Below are positions 56,863 through 64,000 of a DNA stretch of 64,000 bases, piece after piece. The notes below the pieces were generated by a model, which was not told where the DNA came from, did not search any database, and was given only the letters and a program-made list of their open reading frames with translations. Origin of the DNA: Rubrivivax gelatinosus IL144 (lineage in GTDB: Bacteria > Pseudomonadota > Gammaproteobacteria > Burkholderiales > Burkholderiaceae_C); NCBI RefSeq assembly GCF_000284255.1, contig NC_017075.1:3348001-3412000 (forward strand). Reading direction: 5' to 3'. Each line of letters opens with the position of its first letter. Within the stretch, counting starts at the first letter, position 1. The position numbers and the translations under genes are program-made.

Positions 56863-59094
56863 TCAGCGCCCTGCCCGCAGCGCGTTGAGCACCACGAAGA
56901 GCGAACTACCCGCCATGCCCAAGCCAGCAGCCCATGGCGGAAGCCAGCCGATCAAGGCCAGCGGAATGCACGCGGCGTTGTACGCCGCGGCCCAGATCAT
57001 GTTTTGGCGCACGATGCGCATCGCCCGCGCCGAGCTGCGGCGCGCCCGCACCAAGTCCAGAGGACGGTTCGAGGCCAGCACCGCGTCGGCCTGAGCGCGA
57101 GCGACCAGCGCCCCCTGGCCCATCGCGAGCGAGACGTCGGCACGCGCCAGCACCGGCGCGTCGTTGACCCCGTCGCCGACCATCGCGACACGCTCGCCGG
57201 CCTGCTGAGCGGCGGCCACGGCCGCCAGCTTGTCTTCGGGGCGGGCCCCGCCGACGAATGAATCGAGACCGAGGCGCCGCGCGAGCCGCGCCGCGCGCTG
57301 TGGCGCGTCGCCGGACAGCAGCGTCACGCGCACGCCGTCGGCCCGCAGCTCGCGCACGGCTTGCTCCGCGCCGTCCCGCAGCAGCTCATCGAAACCGAAG
57401 CCGGCCACCGGCCGACCGTCCCGCGACAGCCAGACCTGGACGTCGTCGCGCTCGGCAGCCCCGGCGAAGCTGGCACGGCCCAGCCGCCATTGCGCGCCGT
57501 CGGCTGCGGTGGCCCGCATGCCCTCGCCCGCCACCTCCTCGATCGCCTCCCAGGCCAGCCCGGATGCCGGCAGCGCCGCGGCCAGCGCCTGCGACAGCGG
57601 ATGACGCGACCAGGCCGCCAGCGAGGCCGCGTGGCCGAGCGCATCGACGCCCTCGTCGAGCACCAGCGTCGTCGCCAGCACCGGCCGGTCTTCGGTCAAG
57701 GTGCCGGTCTTGTCGATGAACAGATGGTCGGCACGGGCCAGATCCTCCAGCGCATCGAGCCGCTGCACCAGCACGCCGCGGCGCGCGAGACCTCCGGCGG
57801 CGGCGATCATCGTCGCCGGCGCCGCCAAAGACAGCGCGCACGGGCAGGTGACGATGAGGACCGACACTGCGACCCAGATCGCCCGCGACGGGTCGATCAG
57901 GCTCCAGACCGCCGCAGCCCCCGCGGCCAGCAGCAGCACGGCCCAGAGGAAGGGCACGGCCCAGCGGTCGGCGACGCGGGCCAGCGCCGGACGCTGCGAC
58001 ATCGCGTCGCGCATCATCGAGACGATGGCTTCGTAGCGCGTGTCCGCACCGGCGCGCTCGACGCGCATCGTCACCGGCGCCCCGAGGTTCACGCTGCCGG
58101 CGACGACCGCGGCGCCGCAGGCCTTGTCGACGGCCACCGACTCGCCGGTCAGCAGCGACTCGTCGGCCTGAGTCGAGCCCTCGATCAGCGTGCCGTCGGC
58201 CGGGAAGGCCTGGCCGAGCGCGACGCGCACGCGGTCGCCGGCCATCAGGCGCTGGACGCTGATCTCGCTGATGCTGCCGTCGGCTTCCAGGCGCTGCGCG
58301 GTTTCCGGCAGGCAGGCCAGCGCACCTTCCAGCGCCGTGGCCGCGCGGTGACGGGCCCGCAGCTCGAGGTAGCGGCCGGCGAGCAGGAAGCTGACGAACA
58401 TCGTCAGCGAATCGAAATAGACCTCGTGGCCGAAGACGCCGCTGGGATCGAAGGTCGCGCCGGTGCTGGCCACGAAGGTGACAGCGACGCCGATGCTGAC
58501 CGGCACGTCCATGCCGATGCGCCCGGCGCGCAGGCCGCGCCAGGCCCCGCGGAAGAACGGGCCGGCGGAGAACAGCACCACCGGAATGGAGAGCACCCAG
58601 CAGCCCCAGTTCAGGAGCTGGCGCATCTCCATCGTGAGATCACCATGGGCCACGTAGCTCGGCGTGGCGAACATCATCACCTGCATCGCGCAGAAGCTGG
58701 CGACGAACAGGCGCCACAGCGCCGCACGGTGCTCGGTGCGGCGCATCTCGCGCGCCGGCGCGGCGGCGTCCGGAACCGCGTCGTAACCGGCGGCGCGGAT
58801 CGCCGCGATCAGCGCCGAGGGCTGCGTCTTCGCCGGATCCCAGCGCACCGTGGCGCGCTGCGCCGCGGCGCTGACGCGCGCCTCGCGCACGCCGTCGACG
58901 GCGCGCAACGCGTTCTCGAGGATGCCCGTGCAGGCCGCGCAGTACATGCCGGAGATCTGGAGCGCCGACTCGCCGAGCCGAACGCCATCGCTTTCCTGCA
59001 CCCAACGGGTGTAGCGAGCGAGCTCCAACGGGTCGTCGACGGCGGCCAAGGAAGGTGCCGCTTGCTGGAGGGGGGCGAAGCCGGAGAGACTCAT
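56863..59094 (-). CDS. ccoI: Copper-exporting P-type ATPase CcoI (FixI type)
   Basis: A P1B ATPase, 743 residues, that delivers copper for cbb3 oxidase assembly. It has a leading soluble segment and one HMA domain with MYCAAC (C52, C55), eight TM helices, the metal site CPC in IVTCPCALSLAAPATM, phosphorylation DKTGTLTED, and GDGVNDAPVLARAD. The start at 59094 is used; 59163 would add 23 residues of doubtful character. It is upstream of ccoS by 8 bp and heads the ccoI-S-N-O-Q-P-G-H run. Confidence 0.96.
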   Translation of the reverse strand: MSLSGFAPLQQAAPSLAAVDDPLELARYTRWVQESDGVRLGESALQISGMYCAACTGILENALRAVDGVREARVSAAAQRATVRWDPAKTQPSALIAAIRAAGYDAVPDAAAPAREMRRTEHRAALWRLFVASFCAMQVMMFATPSYVAHGDLTMEMRQLLNWGCWVLSIPVVLFSAGPFFRGAWRGLRAGRIGMDVPVSIGVAVTFVASTGATFDPSGVFGHEVYFDSLTMFVSFLLAGRYLELRARHRAATALEGALACLPETAQRLEADGSISEISVQRLMAGDRVRVALGQAFPADGTLIEGSTQADESLLTGESVAVDKACGAAVVAGSVNLGAPVTMRVERAGADTRYEAIVSMMRDAMSQRPALARVADRWAVPFLWAVLLLAAGAAAVWSLIDPSRAIWVAVSVLIVTCPCALSLAAPATMIAAAGGLARRGVLVQRLDALEDLARADHLFIDKTGTLTEDRPVLATTLVLDEGVDALGHAASLAAWSRHPLSQALAAALPASGLAWEAIEEVAGEGMRATAADGAQWRLGRASFAGAAERDDVQVWLSRDGRPVAGFGFDELLRDGAEQAVRELRADGVRVTLLSGDAPQRAARLARRLGLDSFVGGARPEDKLAAVAAAQQAGERVAMVGDGVNDAPVLARADVSLAMGQGALVARAQADAVLASNRPLDLVRARRSSARAMRIVRQNMIWAAAYNAACIPLALIGWLPPWAAGLGMAGSSLFVVLNALRAGR

Positions 59095-59161
59095 GGAAGC
59101 TGACGATCTGGGGCGGCGGTCACCGTCGCCGGGATATGTAGTTTCGCTTCCTGCCTCGAAC

Positions 59162-59638
59162 ATGACGACCTATATCAAAGTTTATAGCTATCCGCGTTTG
59201 ACCGGAGTACTTGCGCTCCTTGTCTCTTTTGCGCTACCCACAGCCCATGCTCAGGGGGGGCCGCAGCCGAAGCTGCCCACCGTGCCGCTGACGGCGGGCA
59301 TGTACGTGATCCAGGCCGAGGTCGCCCAGACCCCGGAGCAGCAGGCCACCGGGATGATGTACAGGCGCGAGATCGGCCAGAACGAAGGCATGCTGTTCTT
59401 CAACCGCGAGGCGGGCGTGCGCTGCTTCTGGATGCGCAACACCTTGTTGCCTCTGTCGATCGCTTTCATCGCGGACGACGGCACGATCGTCAACACGGCC
59501 GAAATGCAGCCCCAAAGCGACGAATCGCACTGCTCGGCGAAGCCCGTCCGCTTCGCCCTTGAGATGCATCAGGGCTGGTTCGCCAAACGCGGCATTAGTG
59601 CCGGGTTCAAGCTCCGCGGCGTGCCATTTGGCAACTGA
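59162..59638 (+). CDS. DUF192 family exported protein
   Basis: A 158-residue protein with an N-terminal signal peptide (MTTYIKVYSYPRLTG then VLALLVSFALPTAHA). The core is DUF192: AEVAQTPEQQATGMMYRREIGQNEGMLFFN, then CFWMRNTLLPLSIAFIADDGTIV and ALEMHQGWFAKRGISAGFKL. The family has no established biochemical function. It is divergent from ccoI (67 bp between starts) and convergent with sodB, sharing the terminator hairpin at 59661-59697. Confidence 0.88.
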   Translation: MTTYIKVYSYPRLTGVLALLVSFALPTAHAQGGPQPKLPTVPLTAGMYVIQAEVAQTPEQQATGMMYRREIGQNEGMLFFNREAGVRCFWMRNTLLPLSIAFIADDGTIVNTAEMQPQSDESHCSAKPVRFALEMHQGWFAKRGISAGFKLRGVPFGN

Positions 59639-59660
59639 GCCGCACTGATTTACTCCAACA

Positions 59661-59697
59661 AAAAACCGACCGCGCCGGTTGGGCTTGCGGTCGGTTC
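59661..59697 (-). terminator. Terminator of sodB (possibly also of the DUF192 gene)
   Basis: Perfect 10-bp stem AACCGACCGC (59664-59673) with GCGGTCGGTT (59687-59696), 13-base loop. The minus-strand side ends in TTTTTTGTTGG, which makes a good terminator for sodB, 36 bp past its stop. The plus-strand side has only TTCTC. Confidence 0.8.
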
Positions 59698-59732
59698 TCA
59701 TGAACGCCCGCTCAGGGCGTGATCGACACCGA

Positions 59733-60317
59733 TCAGGCGGCGTAGTTCGCCTCGGCGAACGACCAGTTCACGAGCTTGTCGAGGAAGGTCTCGACGAACT
59801 TCGGGCGCAGGTTGCGGTAGTCGATGTAGTAGGCGTGCTCCCAGACGTCGACCGTCAGCAGCGGCGTGTCGCCGGTGGTCAGCGGCGTGCCGGCCGCGCC
59901 CATGTTGACGATGTCCAGCGAGCCGTCAGCCTTCTTGACCAGCCAGGTCCAGCCCGAACCGAAGTTGCCGACCGCCGACTTCACGAAGGCTTCCTTGAAG
60001 GCAGCATAGGAGCCCCACTTGGCGGCGATCGCCGCGGCCAGCGCGCCGGACGGCTCGCCGCCGCCTTCGGGCTTCATGCAGCTCCAGAAGAAGGTGTGGT
60101 TCCAGATCTGCGCGGCATTGTTGTAGATGCCGCCGGACGACTTGCGCACGACGTCCTCGAGCGGAAGGCTCTCGAACTCCGTGCCCTTTTGCAGGTTGTT
60201 CAGGTTCACGACATACGCGTTGTGATGCTTGCCGTGGTGGTACTCCAGCGTCTCGCGGCTGTAGTGCGGCGCCAGGGCATCGAGGGCGTACGGCAGAGGA
60301 GGCAGCGTGCGTTCCAT
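59733..60317 (-). CDS. sodB: Fe-type superoxide dismutase
   Basis: It removes superoxide in the cytoplasm. The product has 194 residues, the usual length. Metal ligands are in place: His in [11 protein letters not shown] (about 26-36), His in NHTFFWSCM (about 74) and [13 protein letters not shown] (Asp/His, about 157-165). [12 protein letters not shown] is typical of Fe/Mn SODs, and the pattern with [11 protein letters not shown] fits Fe-SOD. ATG 60317 has AGGAACGATTCA directly upstream (AGGAA, spacing about 7), so it is translated on its own. In addition, xseA reads into it in frame with no stop codon. Confidence 0.95.
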   Translation of the reverse strand: MERTLPPLPYALDALAPHYSRETLEYHHGKHHNAYVVNLNNLQKGTEFESLPLEDVVRKSSGGIYNNAAQIWNHTFFWSCMKPEGGGEPSGALAAAIAAKWGSYAAFKEAFVKSAVGNFGSGWTWLVKKADGSLDIVNMGAAGTPLTTGDTPLLTVDVWEHAYYIDYRNLRPKFVETFLDKLVNWSFAEANYAA

Positions 60318-61685
60318 TGAATCGTTCCTGTGGGTGGATGAAAGCTGAGAAGGATTGTAGGCATCGGCTTCGTTTGATGCAGACCCCTTCCGTTCGACCC
60401 CGAAGACGCGTATAGATGCCGCACCGTCGGCCCAGACCGCCCGCAGGTCGTCGCCGGCCCGCAGCCCCGCCGCCTGCAGCACCGGGCGCCCGGAAGGCGT
60501 CTCGATCCAGGCATAGCCGCGCTGCAGCACCCGCGCCGGGTCCAGCGCCGAAAGGCGCTGGGCACCGAGGTCCAGGCCCGACCTGAGGCGCGCCAGCCGC
60601 GCGGCCATCGCCGCACGCAGCCGCAGCGCCAGCGCCATCGAACGCTGGGACCGCTGCGCCAGCTGAGGCGCCAGCGCCTGCTCCAGACGAAGCTCGAGCG
60701 CCGCCAGCCGCTGGCGCTGCTGCATCAGGCCGGCCGCCGGCCGTCCGAGCCGCAAGGCCGCGGTGTCCACACGCTGGGCCTGGCGGTCGAGCTGGCGGCG
60801 CAGCGCGCGGCGCAGCGCCTCGGCACGCGCCTGGAGCGCCGCGACGAGTTCGACCCGCGCCGGCGCGGCCAGCTCGGCGGCCGCGGTCGGAGTCGGCGCC
60901 CGCAGGTCGGCGGCCAGGTCGGCCAGCGTGATGTCGGTCTCGTGGCCGACGCCGCAGACCACCGGGATCGGCGAGGCCGCGACCGCACGCACGACGCGCT
61001 CGTCATTGAAGGCCCACAAGTCCTCGAGCGAACCGCCGCCGCGAACCAGCAGCAGCGTCTGCACCTCGGCGCGCTCGGCGGCCGTGCGCAGCGCCGCGAC
61101 GATCGCCGGCGGCGCCTCGCCGCCCTGCACCGGGGTCGGGTAGATGACCACCCGCACCTGCGGTGCCCGCCGCGCCAGCGCCGTCAGCACGTCGCGCAGC
61201 GCCGCCGCACCGGGCGAGGTGACGACGCCCAGCGTGCGCGGGTGCGGCGCGATCGGCCGCTTGCGCGCGGCGTCGAACAGCCCCGCCGCCTCCAGCCGCG
61301 CTTTCAGGCGCAGGAACTCTTCATACAGCGTGCCGGCGCCCAGGCGCTGCAGCGACTCGACGACAAGTTGCAGTTCGCCGCGTGCGTCGTAGACACCCAG
61401 CCGGCCGCGCAGCTCGACCTGCAGACCGTCGCGCGGCGCGAAGTCCAGCAGCGCCGCAGCGCGACGAAACATCGCGCAGCGCAGCAGTGCCGGCTGGCCG
61501 TCGTGGTCCTTCAGGGAGAAATAGCAGTGGCCGCTGGCGGCGCGCGTGAAACCCGAGATTTCGCCGCGCACGGCGACTGCGCCGAAACGCGCAGCGATGG
61601 CGTCGCCGGTCGCCAGCAACAGCGCCGCGACACTCCACACCTGGCGCGGCGACGCCACACCGAACGCCGGCTCAAGGCCGCTCAT
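59733..61685 (-). CDS. xseA: Exodeoxyribonuclease VII large subunit, open in frame into sodB
   Basis: ExoVII removes single-stranded DNA and needs the small subunit XseB. From ATG 61685 ([19 protein letters not shown]) the chain has a normal N-terminal OB domain ([22 protein letters not shown]), the catalytic region [35 protein letters not shown] and [28 protein letters not shown], and the C-terminal coiled coil ending [18 protein letters not shown]. The XseA part covers about 456 residues (to 60318). No stop codon follows: the frame continues through a ~35-residue linker into sodB. Either an XseA-SodB fusion is made or the end is affected by a frameshift or sequence error. Confidence 0.8.
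   Translation of the reverse strand: MSGLEPAFGVASPRQVWSVAALLLATGDAIAARFGAVAVRGEISGFTRAASGHCYFSLKDHDGQPALLRCAMFRRAAALLDFAPRDGLQVELRGRLGVYDARGELQLVVESLQRLGAGTLYEEFLRLKARLEAAGLFDAARKRPIAPHPRTLGVVTSPGAAALRDVLTALARRAPQVRVVIYPTPVQGGEAPPAIVAALRTAAERAEVQTLLLVRGGGSLEDLWAFNDERVVRAVAASPIPVVCGVGHETDITLADLAADLRAPTPTAAAELAAPARVELVAALQARAEALRRALRRQLDRQAQRVDTAALRLGRPAAGLMQQRQRLAALELRLEQALAPQLAQRSQRSMALALRLRAAMAARLARLRSGLDLGAQRLSALDPARVLQRGYAWIETPSGRPVLQAAGLRAGDDLRAVWADGAASIRVFGVERKGSASNEADAYNPSQLSSTHRNDSMERTLPPLPYALDALAPHYSRETLEYHHGKHHNAYVVNLNNLQKGTEFESLPLEDVVRKSSGGIYNNAAQIWNHTFFWSCMKPEGGGEPSGALAAAIAAKWGSYAAFKEAFVKSAVGNFGSGWTWLVKKADGSLDIVNMGAAGTPLTTGDTPLLTVDVWEHAYYIDYRNLRPKFVETFLDKLVNWSFAEANYAA
60318..60365 (-). 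promoter_or_regulatory. Promoter and ribosome site of sodB within the xseA reading frame
   Basis: Minus strand: TACAAT hexamer about 41-46 bases before the sodB ATG, with AGGAA about seven bases before it. The -10 matches five of six bases; the -35 (TCTGCA or CTGCAT) is weak. This supports independent expression of sodB even though xseA has no stop before it. Confidence 0.55.
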
Positions 61686-62008
61686 GCACCGCCCCCAAGG
61701 CGTGGAACTCCACAGATCCCGGCATGCCGCCAGGGCTTCGCGTATACCACGACCACAACCCGCAACCGCCTCGCAAGTGCTTGATTTCGCAGAAGAAAAT
61801 TTTGCTGAAAATTGGAGCAATCCAAGCCCGGGCCAATCCTGACGCGGGTTTGGCGCGACTGTCGGCGCCTTCTCCACAAAGTTATCCACAAATGGCGTGG
61901 ATACGTGGAAGCGGGTCGGCGCCTTGCGCCAGAAGGGCGGATCGCAGCGCCCCTTGGGACATAATCCGCCGGCCGCGGCGGGCCCTGCCGCTCACCTCGA
62001 ACATCCCC
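61686..62008. other. Non-coding region between xseA and exbB
   Basis: No gene is supported here. It contains TTATCCACA (61882-61890), a consensus DnaA box, and TATCCAC / GTGGATA as an inverted repeat (61883-61889 and 61897-61903). CATAAT at 61960-61965 may be the -10 of exbB, with no good -35. This region is less GC-rich than the flanks. Confidence 0.45.
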
Positions 62009-62638
62009 TTGCTGTCGATCATACAAGCGGCCGGTTGGCCGATCTGGCCCCTGATCCTGTGCTCGGTCGTGGCGCTGGCGCTGATCCTGGAACGGCTCTA
62101 TCACCTGCGTGCGCCGCTGATCGCGCCGCCGACGCTGCTCGACGAAGTCATCGGCGTCTCGCGCAACAGCCTGCCCACGCCCGACGTCGTCAGCAAGCTC
62201 GCCGAGAACTCGCTGCTGGGCGGCGTGCTGGCCGCCGGCCTGCAGGCCGTGGCCGCCGACGCGCGCATCACCGAGCCGGCGCTGCGCCAGGCGATGGAAA
62301 ACGCCGGCCGCACCGCGGTGCACACCACCGAGCGCTATCTGAACACGCTGGGCACGATCGCCGCCGCCGCGCCGCTGCTGGGCCTGTTCGGCACCGTGGT
62401 CGGCATGATCGAGATCTTCGGTTCGCAAGCCCCGACCGGCGCCTCCAACCCGCAGCTGCTGGCCCACGGCATCTCGGTGGCGCTCTACAACACCGCCTTC
62501 GGCCTGATCATCGCGATCCCCTCGCTGATGTTCTACCGCTATTTCCGCGGCAAGGTCGACGCGTTCCAGCTGACGATGGAACTGGCCGCCGAGCGCCTAG
62601 TGCCGCACCTGATGCGCTTCGTCGTGCGCACCGCCTGA
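62009..62638 (+). CDS. exbB: ExbB/TolQ-type proton channel protein
   Basis: An inner-membrane proton-motive-force component of 209 residues with three TM helices (about 10-28, 112-132, 155-175). The core ERYLNTLGTIAAAAPLLGLFGTVVGMIEIF is the MotA/TolQ/ExbB signature. The start is taken as TTG 62009 (LLSIIQAAGWPIWPLI), because homologues begin there and no ATG fits; a far-upstream ATG would add ~95 unlikely residues. It is followed 16 bp later by exbD. This exbB-exbD-lpxK order suggests a role tied to the envelope rather than to a TonB receptor. Confidence 0.88.
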   Translation: MLSIIQAAGWPIWPLILCSVVALALILERLYHLRAPLIAPPTLLDEVIGVSRNSLPTPDVVSKLAENSLLGGVLAAGLQAVAADARITEPALRQAMENAGRTAVHTTERYLNTLGTIAAAAPLLGLFGTVVGMIEIFGSQAPTGASNPQLLAHGISVALYNTAFGLIIAIPSLMFYRYFRGKVDAFQLTMELAAERLVPHLMRFVVRTA

Positions 62639-62654
62639 GCCTGCCGGAACGCCG

Positions 62655-63077
62655 ATGCGCTTCAGCCGCCGCCGCCCCGAGGAACCGGAGATCAACCTGA
62701 TCCCGTTCATCGACGTGCTGCTCGTCGTGCTCATCTTCCTGATGCTGTCGACGACCTATTCGCGCTTCACCGAGCTGCAGATCACGCTGCCGGCGGCCGA
62801 CGCCGAGAAGCTGCGCCAACGTCCGGCCGAGATCATCGTCGCCGTGGCCGCCGACGGCCGCTACGCGATCGACCGCCAGCCGGTCGACGGCCGCAACGTC
62901 GACCAGCTCGTCGCCGCGCTGACCGAGGCGGCCAAGGGCCGGCAGGACGTCGTCGTCATCATCTCGGCCGACGCGATGGCCGCGCACCAGTCGGTGATCA
63001 ACGTGCTCGACGCGGCGCGCCGCGCCGGGCTCCCGCGTCTGACCTTCGCCTCGCAGACGCCGAACGGCGCGCGCTGA
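62655..63077 (+). CDS. exbD: ExbD/TolR-type biopolymer transport protein
   Basis: The 140-residue partner of ExbB. One TM helix near the N-terminus (INLIPFIDVLLVVLIFLMLSTTYSRF, about 13-38) includes the conserved Asp of the ExbD/TolR helix (FIDVLLVVL). The periplasmic part has ELQITLPAADAEKLRQRPAEIIVAVAADGRYAIDRQPVD. Its stop overlaps the lpxK start (TGATG at 63075-63079). Confidence 0.94.
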   Translation: MRFSRRRPEEPEINLIPFIDVLLVVLIFLMLSTTYSRFTELQITLPAADAEKLRQRPAEIIVAVAADGRYAIDRQPVDGRNVDQLVAALTEAAKGRQDVVVIISADAMAAHQSVINVLDAARRAGLPRLTFASQTPNGAR

Positions 63078-64000
63078 TGTCGCTGGCCGCGCGGCTCGAG
63101 GCGCTGCTGCTGCGCCACTGGTGGCAGCCGCGGCGCACGGCGCTGGCGGCGACGCTGGCGCCGCTCGAGTCGCTCTACGCCGGCCTGTCGCGCCGCGCCG
63201 CGGACGTCGAGCCGCAGCGCGCGCCGGTGCCGGTGGTCGTCGTCGGCAACCTGATCGTCGGCGGCGCCGGCAAGACGCCGACCGTCATCGCGCTGCTGCG
63301 CGCCTTGCAGGCCGCGGGCTACACGCCCGGCGTCATCTCGCGCGGCTTCGGCCGCGACGGCGACGGCGTGCACGAAGTCCGGCCCGATGCGTCGCCGGCC
63401 GAAGCCGGCGACGAGCCGCTGCTGATCCGCCGCCGCAGCGGCGTGCCGGTCTGGGTCGGCCGCGACCGGGTCGCCGCCGCGCGCGCGCTGTGCGCCGCGC
63501 ATCCGGACGTCGACGTGCTCGTCTCCGACGACGGCCTGCAGCACCGCCGGCTGGCACGCGACGCCGAGATCGTCGTCTTCGACGAACGCGGCATCGGCAA
63601 CGGCCGCCTGCTGCCCGCCGGCCCGCTGCGCGAGCCGCTGCCGGCGCGGCTGGCGCCCGGCCGCTTCGTGCTCTACAACGCGCCGGCGCCGACGACGCCG
63701 CTGCCGGGCGTCTGCGCGCAACGCTCGCTCGGCCCGGCGCTGGCGCTGGAGGACTGGGCGGCCGGCCGCCAGGACGGCGCGGTCGCGCTGGCCACGCTGC
63801 GCGGCCGCCGCCTGCTGGCGCTGGCCGGCATCGCGTCGCCGGAACGCTTCTTCTCGATGCTCGAGGCCGCCGGCCTGCAGATCGAGCGCCTGCCGCTGCC
63901 CGACCACCACGATTTCGCCGCCCTGCCCTGGCCCGCCGGCACGCCCGAGGTGCTGGTCACCGAGAAGGACGCCGTCAAGCTCGTCGGCCGTGCGCTGGGC
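63077..64000 (+). CDS. lpxK: Tetraacyldisaccharide 4'-kinase (3' end cut by window)
   Basis: It phosphorylates the 4' position of the lipid A precursor at the inner membrane. The first 308 codons are visible; the gene runs off the right edge. The N-terminus has a hydrophobic start (LEALLLRHWW, LESLYAGLSRRA) and the P-loop VVVGNLIVGGAGKTPTVIALL (about 53-73). DVLVSDDGLQHRRLARD (about 153-169) and DHHDFA (about 275) are family motifs. It overlaps exbD by 3 bases, so the genes are coupled. Confidence 0.95.
   Translation, partial: MSLAARLEALLLRHWWQPRRTALAATLAPLESLYAGLSRRAADVEPQRAPVPVVVVGNLIVGGAGKTPTVIALLRALQAAGYTPGVISRGFGRDGDGVHEVRPDASPAEAGDEPLLIRRRSGVPVWVGRDRVAAARALCAAHPDVDVLVSDDGLQHRRLARDAEIVVFDERGIGNGRLLPAGPLREPLPARLAPGRFVLYNAPAPTTPLPGVCAQRSLGPALALEDWAAGRQDGAVALATLRGRRLLALAGIASPERFFSMLEAAGLQIERLPLPDHHDFAALPWPAGTPEVLVTEKDAVKLVGRALG

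Noticed and set aside
59093..59161. Longer start for the DUF192 gene (59093)
   Set aside because: It would put 23 polar residues before the signal peptide and overlap the divergent ccoI start.

Overview
The window is very GC-rich DNA (roughly 70% by eye) with a betaproteobacterial gene set. The cbb3 oxidase/FNR/HemN block, the cysS-alkA-accA-tilS-lysC run, csp-clpS-clpA and exbB-exbD-lpxK are arrangements typical of Burkholderiales. I would place it near Rubrivivax, Ideonella or Leptothrix, but genus is inference. There are no rRNA genes, insertion sequences, prophage or CRISPR arrays. The only RNA gene I can support is one tRNA-Ser(GCT).

Layout. 1-1.4 kb: an efflux outer-membrane lipoprotein (cut by the window edge) divergent from its likely TetR repressor, with two operator-like palindromes between them. 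1.4-4.5 kb: an ABC importer pair (fused double permease plus ATPase with an extra C-terminal domain) without a binding protein. 4.7-6.0 kb: an exported protein coupled to a DUF2145 protein. 6.0-15.2 kb: a full 2-aminoethylphosphonate (AEP) utilisation locus. It has ABC transporter phnS-T-U, transaminase phnW, an FAD amine oxidase and phosphonatase phnX on the minus strand, with a GntR regulator and the PLP lyase pbfA on the plus strand. Three routes would converge on phosphonoacetaldehyde, which PhnX splits to acetaldehyde and phosphate. 15.2-20.2 kb: a chemoreceptor translationally coupled to an EAL/CBS/GGDEF c-di-GMP protein, and a FlxA-like protein, both behind sigma-28-like promoters. 20.6-25.7 kb: a predicted beta-helix repeat protein coupled to a GNAT-like protein, a tandem UspA protein with a strongly structured leader, and a lipoprotein serine-carboxyl (S53) peptidase with Ig-like repeats.

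26-38.5 kb is housekeeping: tRNA-Ser, lysC, tilS, accA, an AlkA-type glycosylase, cysS, a TPR protein, two cyclophilins, lpxH, mtfA, clpA, clpS and a cold-shock protein. 39-46.7 kb: a glycosyltransferase, a YdjC/ChbG deacetylase, a GtrA-like protein and an ArnT-like transferase, which together look like an amino-sugar lipid A modification set (Francisella FlmF2/NaxD/FlmK or Bordetella Lgm type). A hybrid histidine kinase and an OmpR-type regulator follow. 46.9-48.1 kb: icd. 48.3-59.1 kb: the microaerobic respiration block with a SafE-like protein, hemN, fnr, ccoGH and ccoNOQP, ccoS and ccoI. FNR boxes lie between hemN and fnr, and inside ccoS ahead of ccoN. 59.2-64 kb: a DUF192 protein, sodB, xseA, exbB, exbD and a truncated lpxK.

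The most unusual points are: xseA has no stop codon before sodB and reads straight through it in frame; an FNR-dependent promoter is embedded in the ccoS coding sequence; the clpA terminator lies inside the 3' end of mtfA; the pbfA product carries a regular four-cysteine cluster; and the universal stress gene is preceded by a perfect 13-bp inverted repeat. Many very long open frames opposite the real genes are GC-driven shadows and are not annotated.
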